DNA of 64,000 nt from Ardenticatenaceae bacterium (GTDB taxonomy: Bacteria; Chloroflexota; Anaerolineae; Promineifilales; Promineifilaceae). The position numbers and the translations under genes were made by a program. Under the pieces are notes generated by a model, which saw nothing but the letters and a program-made list of their open reading frames with translations, was not told the origin of the DNA and did not search any database. The first letter of the stretch is position 1; each line of letters begins with the position of its first letter. The DNA is taken from positions 62,001-126,000 of the forward strand of contig JACKBU010000002.1 in assembly GCA_020634395.1 (NCBI GenBank). The letters run 5' to 3'. This document shows, in pieces, positions 15,331-25,619 of this stretch.

Positions 15331-17967
15331 GTGAACGTGAAAGCGCAACTAACACCAACTTTTCCAAACTACATCCAATTACGAGATCACTCTCGTATTC
15401 CTGAATGGCTGTGGGAGATTTCCCGCCTGGGCAGTGTGATCGCTGCTATCTCCCTGGCCCTCATCCTGATCATCTCGCCGGATACCGGGCTGTTCATCCT
15501 CTGGAAGCTCGTCATCCCGGTTCTACCCCTTACCTTCCTGACCCTGCCCGGCCTGTGGCGCAACGTCTGCCCCCTGGCCGCCTTTAACCAGACCCCGCGT
15601 CTGTGCAACTTTAGCCGCGCCCTGACGCCGCCCAAATGGCTCAAGGATTACGGCTTTATCATCGGCATGATCAGCTTTTTTGTCCTGGCTTCCAGCCGCA
15701 AATGGCTGTTCAACAAAAGCGGCCCCGCCAGCGGGCTGCTCTTATTGGGCGCGCTGCTGGGCGCGTTTATCGGCGGGCTGCTCTACAAAGGCAAGAGCGG
15801 CTGGTGCAGCAGCATCTGCCCCCTCTACCCGGTGCAGCGGCTCTACAATCAAACACCGTTCAAGGTTATTCCCAACAATTACTGCACCCCATGCGTAGGC
15901 TGCACCAAAAACTGTTACGACTTTAATCCTGGCACTGCTTATCTGGCAGACATCCACGATCCTGATCGCCACTACGCCAACAGTCGCAAGTTTTTTGCCG
16001 CCGCGATGCCCGGTTTTATTCTGGCCTTTTTCACTCTGCCAGATGTGCCGGCCATCTCGCCGTTGGCGCTTTATGCCCAGATGCTGCTTTATATGTTCAT
16101 CAGCATTGCCCTGTTCACCGTCGCCGATACATTCATCAAAGTGTCGCCCAACAAGCTAACGGCCGTTTGGGGAGCCGCTGCCTTTTCTCTTTTCTACTGG
16201 TTCGTCCTACCGGCCTGGCTGACCAGTGTTACCGGGCTGCTGGGCCTGAGCTTACCCGTCTGGATTGGCTGGCTGGGCCGGGCCGACATTATTGTGCTGG
16301 CCTCTGTATGGATCCAGCGCACCTACCTCAAAGAACGCCACTACATCGCCGAAAAAGGTCTGCCGGTGGCTGCCCCTGTGGCAGCGCCTGCCCGCGCCGG
16401 ACAAATTGCCGTTACTTTCCAACCTGGTGAAACGGCCGTTTCCGCCGCCCTGGATGAATCGCTGCTGGAGATTGCCGAAAAGAACAACCAGCCCATCGAA
16501 GCAGGGTGCCGCATGGGTATGTGCGGGGCCGATCCCATCACCGTTGTTGAAGGCATGGAAAACCTCTCGCCGATGGGCGACGAGGAGCGCTGCACGCTGG
16601 AACGCCTGGGCCTGAGCAAAAACGCCCGCCTGGCCTGCATGTGCCGCGTCAAAGGCGACGTCTGCGTTTCTCTGGATGCTGCCCAAAGTGACGAGCCTTT
16701 AGCCGCCGCAGAACCCATCGTGCATGATCCAGAAGTCCAGCAGGTCGTGATCATTGGCAACGGCATTGCCGGTGTTACCGCCGCCGATACCATTCGCCGC
16801 CACCACCCTGACTGCGCCATCCATCTGATTGGCCGCGAAAAACACCCGTTGTACAACCGCATGGCCATCAGCCGCCTGATTTACGGCCGTTCCGCCATGA
16901 GCGGTCTTTATCTGCAGCCAGACACCTGGTACGAGGAACGCGCGATCACCAACTGGCTGAACACACAAGTCACCCAGGTCGACAAAGACGGCCGTGCCGT
17001 GGCTCTGGCCACCGGCGAGACGCTGCCCTACGATCGTCTCATCCTGGCCTGCGGCAGTTCCAGCTTTGTGCCCGATCTGCCTGGCTTTGGCATGCCCGGC
17101 ACCTTTGTGCTGCGCGAAGCCGACGAAGCGATGGAGATTCGCGCCTTCCACCAGGAACACCGCTGCCGCAGGGCGGTCATCGCCGGCGGCGGGCTGCTGG
17201 GGCTGGAAGCGGGCTATGCGCTGCATAAATTGGGCCTGCACGTCACCATCTTGGAACGCGGCCCCTGGCTGCTGCGCCGCCAGCTAGACGAACGAGGCGG
17301 TTACCTGCTGCAAAAGCACCTGGAAAAGCTGGGCATGCAAATTCTGCTGAGTGCCGAAACCGACAGACTGTGCGGCGAAACACGCCTGCAGCGGGTTATG
17401 CTGAAAGATGGCAGCTTTATGCGCGCCGACATCTTCCTGATGGCGGCCGGCATTCGTCCCAACACCGAGTTAGCCGAGTCGTTGGGTCTGGCTGTAAAAC
17501 GCGGTGTGCTGGTCTCGGACCAGATGCAGACCAGCGAAACTGGTATCTACGCCGTGGGCGACGTGTGCGAGTTTGACGGTGAAGTGCCCGGTTTGTGGGC
17601 CGTCGCCACAGAACAGGCGCGCGTTGCGGCCATCAACGCTATTGGCGGCGCGGCCGCCTACAAGCCGGTGGTGCCGGCCACGACGTTGAAGGTTGTGGGC
17701 GTGGACGTCACCTCTATCGGCCAGGTGAATGCCGGACCGGGCGAGGGCGAAATTGTGCTGGAAGACAGCGCCACACAGCGTTATCGCAAGCTGGTCATTG
17801 CCAACGGCCGTATCGTGGGCGCGATTCTGCTGGGTTATGCCAAAGAGTCCACGGCCGTTACAGCAGCCATCAAACAAGGATGGGACGTGACCGCCATCAT
17901 GCCGGCCTTGCTGACTGGCGATTGGGACGTGCTCCGCGAACTTCAGGCAAAGCCTGCGGTGCATTAG
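15331..17967 (+). CDS. Membrane Fe-S protein fused to 2Fe-2S ferredoxin and FAD/NAD(P)H oxidoreductase
   Basis: 878 residues starting at GTG 15331 or GTG 15337. Residues 25-330 form a polytopic membrane module like NapH/NosR/CcoG-type proteins, with WRNVCPLAAFNQTPRLC, a loop WCSSICPLYPVQRLY and one cluster motif CTPCVGCTKNCYD (about 185). Residues 350-450 are a plant-type ferredoxin domain with AGCRMGMCGADP and LACMCRVKGDV; the third canonical cysteine is Asp here. Residues 472-870 are a NirB-like class I pyridine nucleotide-disulfide oxidoreductase: VVIIGNGIAGVTAAD (FAD), AVIAGGGLLGLEAGYAL (NAD(P)H) and GIYAVGDVCEF. I infer electron flow between NAD(P)H and the membrane pool, in an unknown direction. 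The gene stands alone. Confidence 0.85.
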   Translation: MNVKAQLTPTFPNYIQLRDHSRIPEWLWEISRLGSVIAAISLALILIISPDTGLFILWKLVIPVLPLTFLTLPGLWRNVCPLAAFNQTPRLCNFSRALTPPKWLKDYGFIIGMISFFVLASSRKWLFNKSGPASGLLLLGALLGAFIGGLLYKGKSGWCSSICPLYPVQRLYNQTPFKVIPNNYCTPCVGCTKNCYDFNPGTAYLADIHDPDRHYANSRKFFAAAMPGFILAFFTLPDVPAISPLALYAQMLLYMFISIALFTVADTFIKVSPNKLTAVWGAAAFSLFYWFVLPAWLTSVTGLLGLSLPVWIGWLGRADIIVLASVWIQRTYLKERHYIAEKGLPVAAPVAAPARAGQIAVTFQPGETAVSAALDESLLEIAEKNNQPIEAGCRMGMCGADPITVVEGMENLSPMGDEERCTLERLGLSKNARLACMCRVKGDVCVSLDAAQSDEPLAAAEPIVHDPEVQQVVIIGNGIAGVTAADTIRRHHPDCAIHLIGREKHPLYNRMAISRLIYGRSAMSGLYLQPDTWYEERAITNWLNTQVTQVDKDGRAVALATGETLPYDRLILACGSSSFVPDLPGFGMPGTFVLREADEAMEIRAFHQEHRCRRAVIAGGGLLGLEAGYALHKLGLHVTILERGPWLLRRQLDERGGYLLQKHLEKLGMQILLSAETDRLCGETRLQRVMLKDGSFMRADIFLMAAGIRPNTELAESLGLAVKRGVLVSDQMQTSETGIYAVGDVCEFDGEVPGLWAVATEQARVAAINAIGGAAAYKPVVPATTLKVVGVDVTSIGQVNAGPGEGEIVLEDSATQRYRKLVIANGRIVGAILLGYAKESTAVTAAIKQGWDVTAIMPALLTGDWDVLRELQAKPAVH

Positions 17968-18058
17968 TCCGTCCGCCTGGATTGGCGTTGGGATTATCTC
18001 TGGTATCATCAGTGGGTGGAAACGGCCGTTTCCATCCATTGATGATACCGAGAATCCT

Positions 18059-20224
18059 ATGAAACGATGGCAAAAAATCCTCTTAACCGTGCTCGGCGTG
18101 ATAGCGATCCTGGCAGCTGCGCTTTTGGCTTATGCTTTCTGGCCTGTTCACCAGGATTTAAGCTACCTGGCGGCCGTCGGCGACAAGTACGATGCTGTCA
18201 TTTTGCGTGACAGCTGGGGCGTGCCCCACATCTTCGGCCAGACCGACGCCGATGCCGCTTATGGCCTGGCCTACGCCCACGCCGAAGACGACTTCGATAC
18301 CATTCAACTGGCTCTCGCCGCGGCCAGGGGGCAGCTCGGCCCCATCGGCGGCCCCGACTTGGCGCCCAACGACTTCCTGGTGCAGCTTTTGCGCATTCCG
18401 GAAGTTGTCGCTGCCGGCTACCCAACCCTCGCCCCGGAAACCCGCGCTCTGGTCGAAGGTTATGCCGATGGCCTGAACCATTACGCAGCCCTGCACGCCG
18501 ACGAGGCGTATCCTGGACTTTTTCCTATCACCGGGCAGGATGTGGTGGCCGGGTTTGTGCATAAGACACCCTTCTTTTTTGGTGTGGAGGAGGTGATTGG
18601 GAGTTTGTTTGGCGAGGAACGGCCGTTGCCCGTTGCCACCAAAGAAGCCGCCAGCCAGCTACCGGCGACTGTGCGTTACGGCTCCAACACCTTCGCCGTC
18701 AGCCCGGCGCGCAGCGCCAACGGCGAAACCTTCCTGGCCGTCAACTCCCATCAGCCCTGGACCGGACCGGTCGCCTGGTACGAAGCCCACGTCCACAGCG
18801 AAGAAGGCTGGAACACAGTCGGCGGATTGTTCCCCGGCGCACCCGTCGTCCTGGTCGGCCACAACGAAAATTTGGGCTGGGCCTTCACCGTCAACAGCCC
18901 CGATCTGGTGGATGTATACGTCCTGGACATCAATCCCGACAATCCCAACCAGTACCGCTTCGACGGCGAGTGGCGCGATCTGGAAGTACGCAGCGTGCCC
19001 ATCAAGGTCAAAATCATGGGGCGGCTGACCTGGACCGTGCACGAAGAGGCACTCTGGTCGGTATACGGGCCAACCGTGCGCCAGCCGCACGGTGTCTACG
19101 CCATCCGCTATGCCGGCTATGGTGAAGTGGGCCTGGTGGAGCAGTGGTACCGCATGAACAAAGCGACCACCTTCGAAGAATGGCAAACAGCCATGCGCGA
19201 AGGTGTGCTGCCGATGTTTAACGCCGGTTACGCCGACAAAGAAGGCAATATCTATTATCTATACAACGCGCTGCTGCCCATCCGCGCCGCCGGCTATGAC
19301 TGGCAGCAGTTCCTCCCCGGGGATACGTCCGAAACCTTGTGGACGGAGTATCTGCCGTTTGATCAACTGCCGCAGGTGCTTAATCCGGCCTCCGGCTTCA
19401 TCCAAAACGGCAATAGCTCACCATTCCAGACCACTATCGGAGCTGAAAACCCGGACCCGGCCGATTATGCGCCGACGTTGGGCATCGAAACAGGCATGTC
19501 TAACCGGGCGCTGCGCGCGCTGGAGTTGTTTGGCGCCGATGAGTCCATTACGGCCGAAGATTTTTACACGTACAAGTTTGACATGGCTTATTCGGCAGAC
19601 TCGGACATTCCGCGCTATGTAGACATCATTGTCAATGCGCCGGAATTGCAAAACGAAGACACGGCCGTGCAGCAAGCCATGGCGCTGCTGCAAGATTGGG
19701 ATTTGCGCACGGACCCCGACAGCCGCGCCGCGGCACTGATGATTCTGACGCTAAACTATGTCAACGACAATGGGCACATCAATCCCTCCAAGCTGGTGGG
19801 GGCAGACATTGATCCGGAGCTGGTTGTGGCCGCTTTTCAGGCGGCGGTTGCCAGCTTACAAGAGCACTTTGGTCGGGTAGATGTGCCTTGGTCGGAGGTA
19901 AACCGGCTGGTGCGCGGCGATACAGACCTGGGATTGGGCGGAGCGCCGGATGTACTGCACGCGGTATATGGCGAATTGGGGGAAGACGGCCGTTTCCAGG
20001 GCATTGCCGGTGATTCATACATCATGCTGGTCAGCTGGGACGCAGCCGGCGAGGTCTCCTCACAGAGCATCCACCAGTTTGGCAGCGCCACCCTGGATGA
20101 TACCTCGCCGCACTATGCTGATCAGGCGCCGCTGTTTGTCAACCGGGAATTAAAGCCCGTTTGGCTGGATGAGGCCGATATTCGCGCCCACCTGGAACGA
20201 GAATATCGGCCGGGGGAAGAATAG
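18059..20224 (+). CDS. Penicillin acylase family (Ntn hydrolase) protein
   Basis: 721 residues. A signal anchor (residues 5-28) puts the enzyme outside the membrane. Precursors of this family cut themselves before a nucleophile that becomes the beta-chain N-terminus; here that is Ser 209 in RYGSNTFAVSP. The alpha chain shows VILRDSWGVPHIFGQTDADA and AYGLAYAHAEDD, the beta chain FLAVNSHQPW and a GHNENLGWAFT loop. Substrates of relatives are penicillins, acyl-homoserine lactones or cyclic lipopeptides, so quorum quenching or amide scavenging is possible but unproven. The gene follows the redox fusion by 91 bases and ends before a strong bidirectional terminator. Confidence 0.9.
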   Translation: MKRWQKILLTVLGVIAILAAALLAYAFWPVHQDLSYLAAVGDKYDAVILRDSWGVPHIFGQTDADAAYGLAYAHAEDDFDTIQLALAAARGQLGPIGGPDLAPNDFLVQLLRIPEVVAAGYPTLAPETRALVEGYADGLNHYAALHADEAYPGLFPITGQDVVAGFVHKTPFFFGVEEVIGSLFGEERPLPVATKEAASQLPATVRYGSNTFAVSPARSANGETFLAVNSHQPWTGPVAWYEAHVHSEEGWNTVGGLFPGAPVVLVGHNENLGWAFTVNSPDLVDVYVLDINPDNPNQYRFDGEWRDLEVRSVPIKVKIMGRLTWTVHEEALWSVYGPTVRQPHGVYAIRYAGYGEVGLVEQWYRMNKATTFEEWQTAMREGVLPMFNAGYADKEGNIYYLYNALLPIRAAGYDWQQFLPGDTSETLWTEYLPFDQLPQVLNPASGFIQNGNSSPFQTTIGAENPDPADYAPTLGIETGMSNRALRALELFGADESITAEDFYTYKFDMAYSADSDIPRYVDIIVNAPELQNEDTAVQQAMALLQDWDLRTDPDSRAAALMILTLNYVNDNGHINPSKLVGADIDPELVVAAFQAAVASLQEHFGRVDVPWSEVNRLVRGDTDLGLGGAPDVLHAVYGELGEDGRFQGIAGDSYIMLVSWDAAGEVSSQSIHQFGSATLDDTSPHYADQAPLFVNRELKPVWLDEADIRAHLEREYRPGEE

Positions 20225-20281
20225 CCCTGGCTTCCAGATAGAAAGTAAGCGTAGTCGACTAAATCAAGAAACACAGGCATA

Positions 20282-20315
20282 AAAAATCCCGGTAGTGGTC
20301 GCTACCGGGATTTTT
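20282..20315. terminator. Bidirectional Rho-independent terminator
   Basis: AAAAATCCCGGTAG and CTACCGGGATTTTT give a perfect 14-bp stem with a 6-base loop. T runs lie on both strands, so it serves both the acylase gene and the convergent TPR operon. Confidence 0.95.
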
Positions 20316-20344
20316 CTTAATACCGAGCCTGCTAATTCGGCTGG

Positions 20345-23300
20345 CTAGGGGACAAAAGCGAACGACGCTGCTATAGCATCGAGCTCGGCTTCCAACTCGG
20401 CAAACGAGCTGTCCAGAGCCTCCAGGGTGAGCAAGATGATGTGGTTATCTTGCACGAATATGTATTGTTTGCCCTGAAACAGGTCTACTGTGCCCAGCGA
20501 GTAGCGGATAACATAGCTGTTTCCGCCGTTTAGCCCGAGGGGGTCTGAAGAGATCAGCGTAAAGTCAGAACGGGCGGCGGAACTGCTTTTAATCAGTTCC
20601 GCAACCGTCTGGGCTGATAATTCCGTCTCTTCTATGAAGAGGTTGGTGTACACAGCGCCAAAATCTTCATCGGCTTCGTAGACCAGGAGCAAATCCATCT
20701 GCTGCGAGTCATCGCCGGGCTGTTTTTGCCACCAATCGGCATAGTTGAGGGTATAGCCAAAGGAGTCGTTGGTGTATTGCAAACGGCCGTCTCCCGTTCC
20801 CACCACCTGTTTGCTTTCCGCCAGTATATATTCGGCGTCAGAGACCATGGTAATGTTTTCAGAGGTAGCCAAAATCTGTTCCAAGTCCGCCTGGCCTTCT
20901 TCCAACTCACCCAGATCCAGATAAGCGAGCGCCCGATTTAAGTAATATGAGTCTACATCCGGTTCTTTTGCCAGGGCGGCCGTTGTGGTAGCAATGACAT
21001 CTTCAGGACGCCCACTGATCAACTGCATATAGCTCAACATGCCAGGGTCTTCATCAAATAGTCCCGCCTTTTCCAACCACAGATCAAGCTGTTTATTGGC
21101 CTCGTCGATGTCCTGGTTATTGCTCGCAATGGTAAACATGATGCGATGCGGTTCTGCCAACTGACCATTCAGTTCCACTCCCGCCTGAGCGCTGTCGTAA
21201 GCTTCGTCCAGGCGTCCCATTTGCAGCAAGAATCCAGCCTGAATAATGTAGGCATACGGATTGTTAGGATTCAGATCGATTACTTTCTCTGTCTCTTTAA
21301 CTGCGTCTTCTAATTTGCCTTGCGCAGCAAGCAGATAGGCGTGTAGTAGGGTAGCCCGATCGTTTTGTGGGTCTTCGGCCAATACCTGTCTGGCTATTTC
21401 CCAGGCCTGTTCCAGGTGACCTTGATTTAAATAAAGATAACCTAACTCCAGGCGGGTATTCAGACTGTTAGGATATAAGTTCACAGCTTCCTGATCGAGG
21501 GCAACGGCCGTTTCTTCCTCTCCCTGATACTGGGCAATATCCGCCAAACCATAACGCGCAGAAGTTGACCGCGGATCCATGGCCAGCACCCGTTCATAGT
21601 CCGCTCTGGCTTTCTCCAGCTCATTTAGCAGCAGATACACACGTCCCCGGAGAAGATAACCACGTACACTATCTGGATTGCGCACAATCGCCTCTTCTGC
21701 CTGCTTTAAAGCCTCTTCCTTATCGCCTACCACCTCCAGGTAGTAGGCAGCTTGCAGTAAATATCCAGCAGGGGATTCTGGGTACAGCTCCACTACCTGG
21801 CCGGCCGTTTCGGCCAACTGCTCATAGTCGTACTGATCCAAGAGCAGATACTGTCGGCTCTCCAGGGCGTCTGCAAATTGGGGATAAAGGGCCAGAGCCG
21901 CATCCAGGTCTTCTGCAGCCTTTCCCAGTTCCACAGTTTTCCGATAAGTCTCCGCGCGCAGCGCGTAAAACTCTGGACGCGTTGCATCCTGAGCGATCGC
22001 CTGATTGAGTAGGACGTATGCCAGTTCAGGATCGCCCAGATACATGGCGACGGAAGCCTGGCCCCATAAAGAGGCTGGAGCAGTTGGCGCCACTTCTGTC
22101 AGGGATGCGGCTTCTGCTTCAGCCGCATCCCACTGGCTCGACAAAAGTAGATTGTGGACGCGCAGAGCGCGGGCCTCAGTATCATCTGGATTGGCAGCCA
22201 GGGCAGCATCCAACATTTCCAGCGCCGCCTGAGGAGTACCTTGCCAGGTGGTTACAGCTCCCAGCGTGCGCTGGGCAATTTGTCGGGCAGGATCGCCTTC
22301 AACGGCCGTTTGCAAGACTGATTCAGCGCTGGTTACGGCCGTTTCCATATCAAATGCCCGGTAAGCCTGCCACGCTTCAAGAGCCGTGTGCAGCGTTATT
22401 GTGCCATCCAATTCGGCGGCGGCTTGGGCCTGGGCAACGGCCGTTTCCAAATCTCCCTGTGCCGTATACCAGTTGGCCCGCAGAATGTGCAGCGCCACAC
22501 GTTCCGCGTCCGACAGCCCTTCAGACTGAGCCAGGGCCTTTTCAGCGTGGACAACGGCCGTATCCTCATCGCCTAATGCCTGATGGGCCATCGCGGCCGC
22601 ATAGCTCAGTCGGGCATGTTGCTCAGCCGTGGAAGCTATCTCATGGTTCAGTACGGTGTTGGCAATTTCCACAACCTGAGCTGGCTCTTGGTCAATGCCA
22701 TACTCGGCAACAAGTGCCAGGGCCAGGTCTGTTACTTGTTCGTCGCTCAGATACCCAGACTGAGTCAGAGCCGCAGCCATGGCGGATTGGTCAGTTCCGG
22801 CCAGCAAAACCTGCATTTGTGCAGCCAGATAGGGCGGCAATAGACCACTGTCTACGGCCGTTTGCGCATCTGTAGCCGCCGCACCCTTATCCGTCCCAGC
22901 CAGAATCAGGGCTCGATAGGCATACAGGTCCATCAGGTTGGCATCCTGTCTTAACGCTTCGTTCAAATCGGCCAGGGCGCCTTCCAAATTGCCCTGTTTA
23001 TAGCGGGCAACGCCGCGCAGTCCATACGCTTCCGCCGTATAATGCAGGGCAAACGCCGGGCGTAAGGCTAGCTGTTCTTCGAGGATTTGCTCGACCACAG
23101 ACCATGCCCCTTCCTGAACGGCCGTTTGCGCCTGCTGCCAGCGGGCTGCTTCTGCATTTTGCTCACTTACCAGATAAGCAATTCCGGCAGCTGCTAATAG
23201 CAGTACAGCCAGAACTCCTCCCAACAGCGGCCAATGGCGGAAGGTTGATTTTGTGGGATTTTTGAGAATCTGCGGGTCTGGAAACGAAACGGCCGTGTCC

Positions 23301-23389
23301 ATCACAGCCCCTTGGGCAACCGGTTTAACCTCTTCACCAGCAGGCGATTCTTGATCATTCATTGTTTCGTTCTTTGGCAGTTCATTCAT
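20345..23389 (-). CDS. Membrane-anchored TPR protein with a PsbP-like C-terminal domain
   Basis: 1014 residues. A short cytoplasmic tail (about 50) leads to one membrane helix (LLGGVLAVLLLAAAGIAYLV). Around 20 TPR-like helical repeats fill residues 75-830, for example ARYKQGNLEGALADLNEAL and RGRVYLLLNELEKARADYERVL. The last 150 residues are a beta-rich domain, FGYTLNYADWWQKQ to the end, similar to PsbP/DUF1795-type domains and to a domain in the next protein upstream. It is the last gene of a three-gene operon: its ATG lies three bases after the stop of the binding lipoprotein, with GGAGGAG overlapping that stop. It probably scaffolds an extracytoplasmic complex. Confidence 0.82.
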   Translation of the reverse strand: MNELPKNETMNDQESPAGEEVKPVAQGAVMDTAVSFPDPQILKNPTKSTFRHWPLLGGVLAVLLLAAAGIAYLVSEQNAEAARWQQAQTAVQEGAWSVVEQILEEQLALRPAFALHYTAEAYGLRGVARYKQGNLEGALADLNEALRQDANLMDLYAYRALILAGTDKGAAATDAQTAVDSGLLPPYLAAQMQVLLAGTDQSAMAAALTQSGYLSDEQVTDLALALVAEYGIDQEPAQVVEIANTVLNHEIASTAEQHARLSYAAAMAHQALGDEDTAVVHAEKALAQSEGLSDAERVALHILRANWYTAQGDLETAVAQAQAAAELDGTITLHTALEAWQAYRAFDMETAVTSAESVLQTAVEGDPARQIAQRTLGAVTTWQGTPQAALEMLDAALAANPDDTEARALRVHNLLLSSQWDAAEAEAASLTEVAPTAPASLWGQASVAMYLGDPELAYVLLNQAIAQDATRPEFYALRAETYRKTVELGKAAEDLDAALALYPQFADALESRQYLLLDQYDYEQLAETAGQVVELYPESPAGYLLQAAYYLEVVGDKEEALKQAEEAIVRNPDSVRGYLLRGRVYLLLNELEKARADYERVLAMDPRSTSARYGLADIAQYQGEEETAVALDQEAVNLYPNSLNTRLELGYLYLNQGHLEQAWEIARQVLAEDPQNDRATLLHAYLLAAQGKLEDAVKETEKVIDLNPNNPYAYIIQAGFLLQMGRLDEAYDSAQAGVELNGQLAEPHRIMFTIASNNQDIDEANKQLDLWLEKAGLFDEDPGMLSYMQLISGRPEDVIATTTAALAKEPDVDSYYLNRALAYLDLGELEEGQADLEQILATSENITMVSDAEYILAESKQVVGTGDGRLQYTNDSFGYTLNYADWWQKQPGDDSQQMDLLLVYEADEDFGAVYTNLFIEETELSAQTVAELIKSSSAARSDFTLISSDPLGLNGGNSYVIRYSLGTVDLFQGKQYIFVQDNHIILLTLEALDSSFAELEAELDAIAASFAFVP

Positions 23390-23392
23390 CGT

Positions 23393-25615
23393 CTACTCCT
23401 CCCCCATCGTCGTTAAAGATAACTGTGGCAGCAACCGTACGCCCATGGGTGCCAGTACAAAACCATTTACCCGATCGCTCACCAGGGCATCACTCACACC
23501 ATGACTTAGAGGAATAGCCGCCGCATCCTCTAGCAGCAGTTGTTCAATTTCCTGGTACATAGCCAGGCGGCTCGCGACATCCAACTCCACACGCGCCGCT
23601 TCCAGCAGGGCATCCACTTCGGAATTGGTGTAACCGCCAACGTTAAACTCACTGCCCGTGTGGTAGAGAATATCCAAAAAGTTTTCCGGGTCCGGGTAGT
23701 CGGCACACCAGCCATAACTGACAATGTGACCACGTTCTTCGGCCACTACTGTCTTAAAATCGACCGGATCTAGAAACTCAACACTCACCTCGACGCCCAG
23801 TGCTTCACGCCACATCTCACTGATGGCATTCAAATCATCTCGTTCCGAATCGCCAAAACCAGCAGCCGAGATGATGAGCGGCGGCAGTCCATCGGCATAC
23901 GAAGAAGCAGCCAGAGCAGCCTGGGCAACTTCCACATTATTCATGTTGGCAGACTGCTCTTCAGCCAGCTCGGCGTCGAATCCGGGCATTCCCGGCGGCA
24001 AGATTGTGCTGGCTACCAGATTTGTCCCTTCAGCCAGGAGATCGTTGAGCTTTTCTTTGTCCACGGATAGGGCCAAAGCCTGCCTTACCAACGGATCATC
24101 CATAGGGGGCAAGGTATTGTTAAACTGTAACAACGTCGTGCACAACGAGGTGTTTGTCTGCCAGTTTTCATGGAATTGATGTGAAGGCTGGCGAACTTCG
24201 AGAGAATCTACCGCTCCAAGGTAGGCAACATCCACTTCACCGGCTTCAAACAGGCTGATGGGATTGCCTATCCTGGACAAGAGGAAAACAACACGGGGCA
24301 GAGCAGATGGGGCATGGTACTTATCATTGCGTTCAAAAACAAAGTATTCATTTTCAGACCTATCTGCCAAGACATAGGGGCCGCTGGCGTTGGGCTCATA
24401 TACCCAATCTTCCAGGTCTTTGTCGGCCACGCTGTTGGAATCAAGCACAAAAGAGACCGGATAGGTCAATTTAGCCAGAAAGTAAGGCTTTGGCCGGTCC
24501 AGCGTCACTTCGAGCGTGCGGTCATCAACAACCCGCACACCACGAATGGTGTCGGCTTCCCCCTGAAGTTTTTCACGAAATCCAAGAATATCGCCCATAT
24601 AGGTGTCGGCGGTTGTGGAATTAGTATCTGGATCTGCGGCTCGTTCCCAGCTGTACTGCACATCGGCAGCGGTTAACGGCCGTCCATCGGCAAACGCCAG
24701 ATCCGCGCCCAGGGTAAACGTATATACCGTACCGTCCGTACTTACATCCCAGCGCTCTGCCAGGTCGGGCACCACCTGCATTTCCGGCGACAGCCGTACC
24801 AGACCACTATAAAGTAAACCGACAAAATCAGCCGCCGAGCCGGTTTGCTGAGCAGGATCAAGGCTGCGCGGCAAAGGCTCACTTCCCTGCAAAACCAGCG
24901 TTTCATTCCGATCGTAGCCCAATAGACGATCACCGCCAGGAAAAGCCTGGGCCACCATTAAATCCAGTGTGGTGCGCCTGGCCGCAATACTGCCTGGTTT
25001 TCCCACAGCAACGATGGTAAGAGCACGGGCATTCTCTTCTATATAGCCCAAATAAATCTGGAAAGCCTCGCCTGCACCGTCTCCTTCCAACAGGGCCATC
25101 TGAGCCGAACCCTCGGTGCCATAGGGGATCTCCTCCTCGCTCACGACATGCAAATTACCCACGCCGAGAAAACCGTTTCCCGCAGAAGTGAAGTTTTCTT
25201 TGATGGTAGCAAAGGTCGTTTCTTCGTCGGCGTATTCACTCGTGGCAATGACCACTATGTCCATTTGGGGATCGTCAAGACGGAGATAGCCCATCTCTGT
25301 TTCCTCGAACTCCCATGCAGGAGGATAGTGTAAGGTAAATCCATCCAGTTCACGCACGTAGACACCAACCGGCACGGCCGTTGGCGCCATCGTTGGAATC
25401 ACCACATCCGCCACCGGAGTGACGGTGGGCTCCCGGGTAGGCACCTCCGGCAAATTGACTGTTTGTGACGTATCGTCTGGAATACGCAACGGCCGTGTAC
25501 CGACGGCCGTTGGCTGCCAGTCACTCACCAGACGAGGACCATCCTCCCCGGCCTGACACGCCGCCAAGCCAAGCAGCAAAGCCAGGATAGAAAAAACCAA
25601 TACTCGTATTTTCAT
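23393..25615 (-). CDS. Family 5 solute-binding lipoprotein with an N-terminal PsbP-like domain
   Basis: 740 residues. The signal peptide ends in LAACQ (lipobox). A Pro/Thr-rich linker (to about 80) leads to a beta domain (about 88-225, GFTLHYPPAWEFEE) resembling the C-terminal domain of the downstream TPR protein. The rest is a full OppA/DppA-type peptide or nickel binding protein: LDPAQQTGSAADFVGLLYSGLV, PDLAERWDVSTDGTVYTFTL, and a final region with YPDPENFLDILYHT. No ABC permease or ATPase gene is adjacent, so it may be an orphan transporter component or a sensor. It is the middle gene of the operon, four bases after the metallopeptidase stop. Confidence 0.88.
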   Translation of the reverse strand: MKIRVLVFSILALLLGLAACQAGEDGPRLVSDWQPTAVGTRPLRIPDDTSQTVNLPEVPTREPTVTPVADVVIPTMAPTAVPVGVYVRELDGFTLHYPPAWEFEETEMGYLRLDDPQMDIVVIATSEYADEETTFATIKENFTSAGNGFLGVGNLHVVSEEEIPYGTEGSAQMALLEGDGAGEAFQIYLGYIEENARALTIVAVGKPGSIAARRTTLDLMVAQAFPGGDRLLGYDRNETLVLQGSEPLPRSLDPAQQTGSAADFVGLLYSGLVRLSPEMQVVPDLAERWDVSTDGTVYTFTLGADLAFADGRPLTAADVQYSWERAADPDTNSTTADTYMGDILGFREKLQGEADTIRGVRVVDDRTLEVTLDRPKPYFLAKLTYPVSFVLDSNSVADKDLEDWVYEPNASGPYVLADRSENEYFVFERNDKYHAPSALPRVVFLLSRIGNPISLFEAGEVDVAYLGAVDSLEVRQPSHQFHENWQTNTSLCTTLLQFNNTLPPMDDPLVRQALALSVDKEKLNDLLAEGTNLVASTILPPGMPGFDAELAEEQSANMNNVEVAQAALAASSYADGLPPLIISAAGFGDSERDDLNAISEMWREALGVEVSVEFLDPVDFKTVVAEERGHIVSYGWCADYPDPENFLDILYHTGSEFNVGGYTNSEVDALLEAARVELDVASRLAMYQEIEQLLLEDAAAIPLSHGVSDALVSDRVNGFVLAPMGVRLLPQLSLTTMGEE

Positions 25616-25619
25616 GAAG

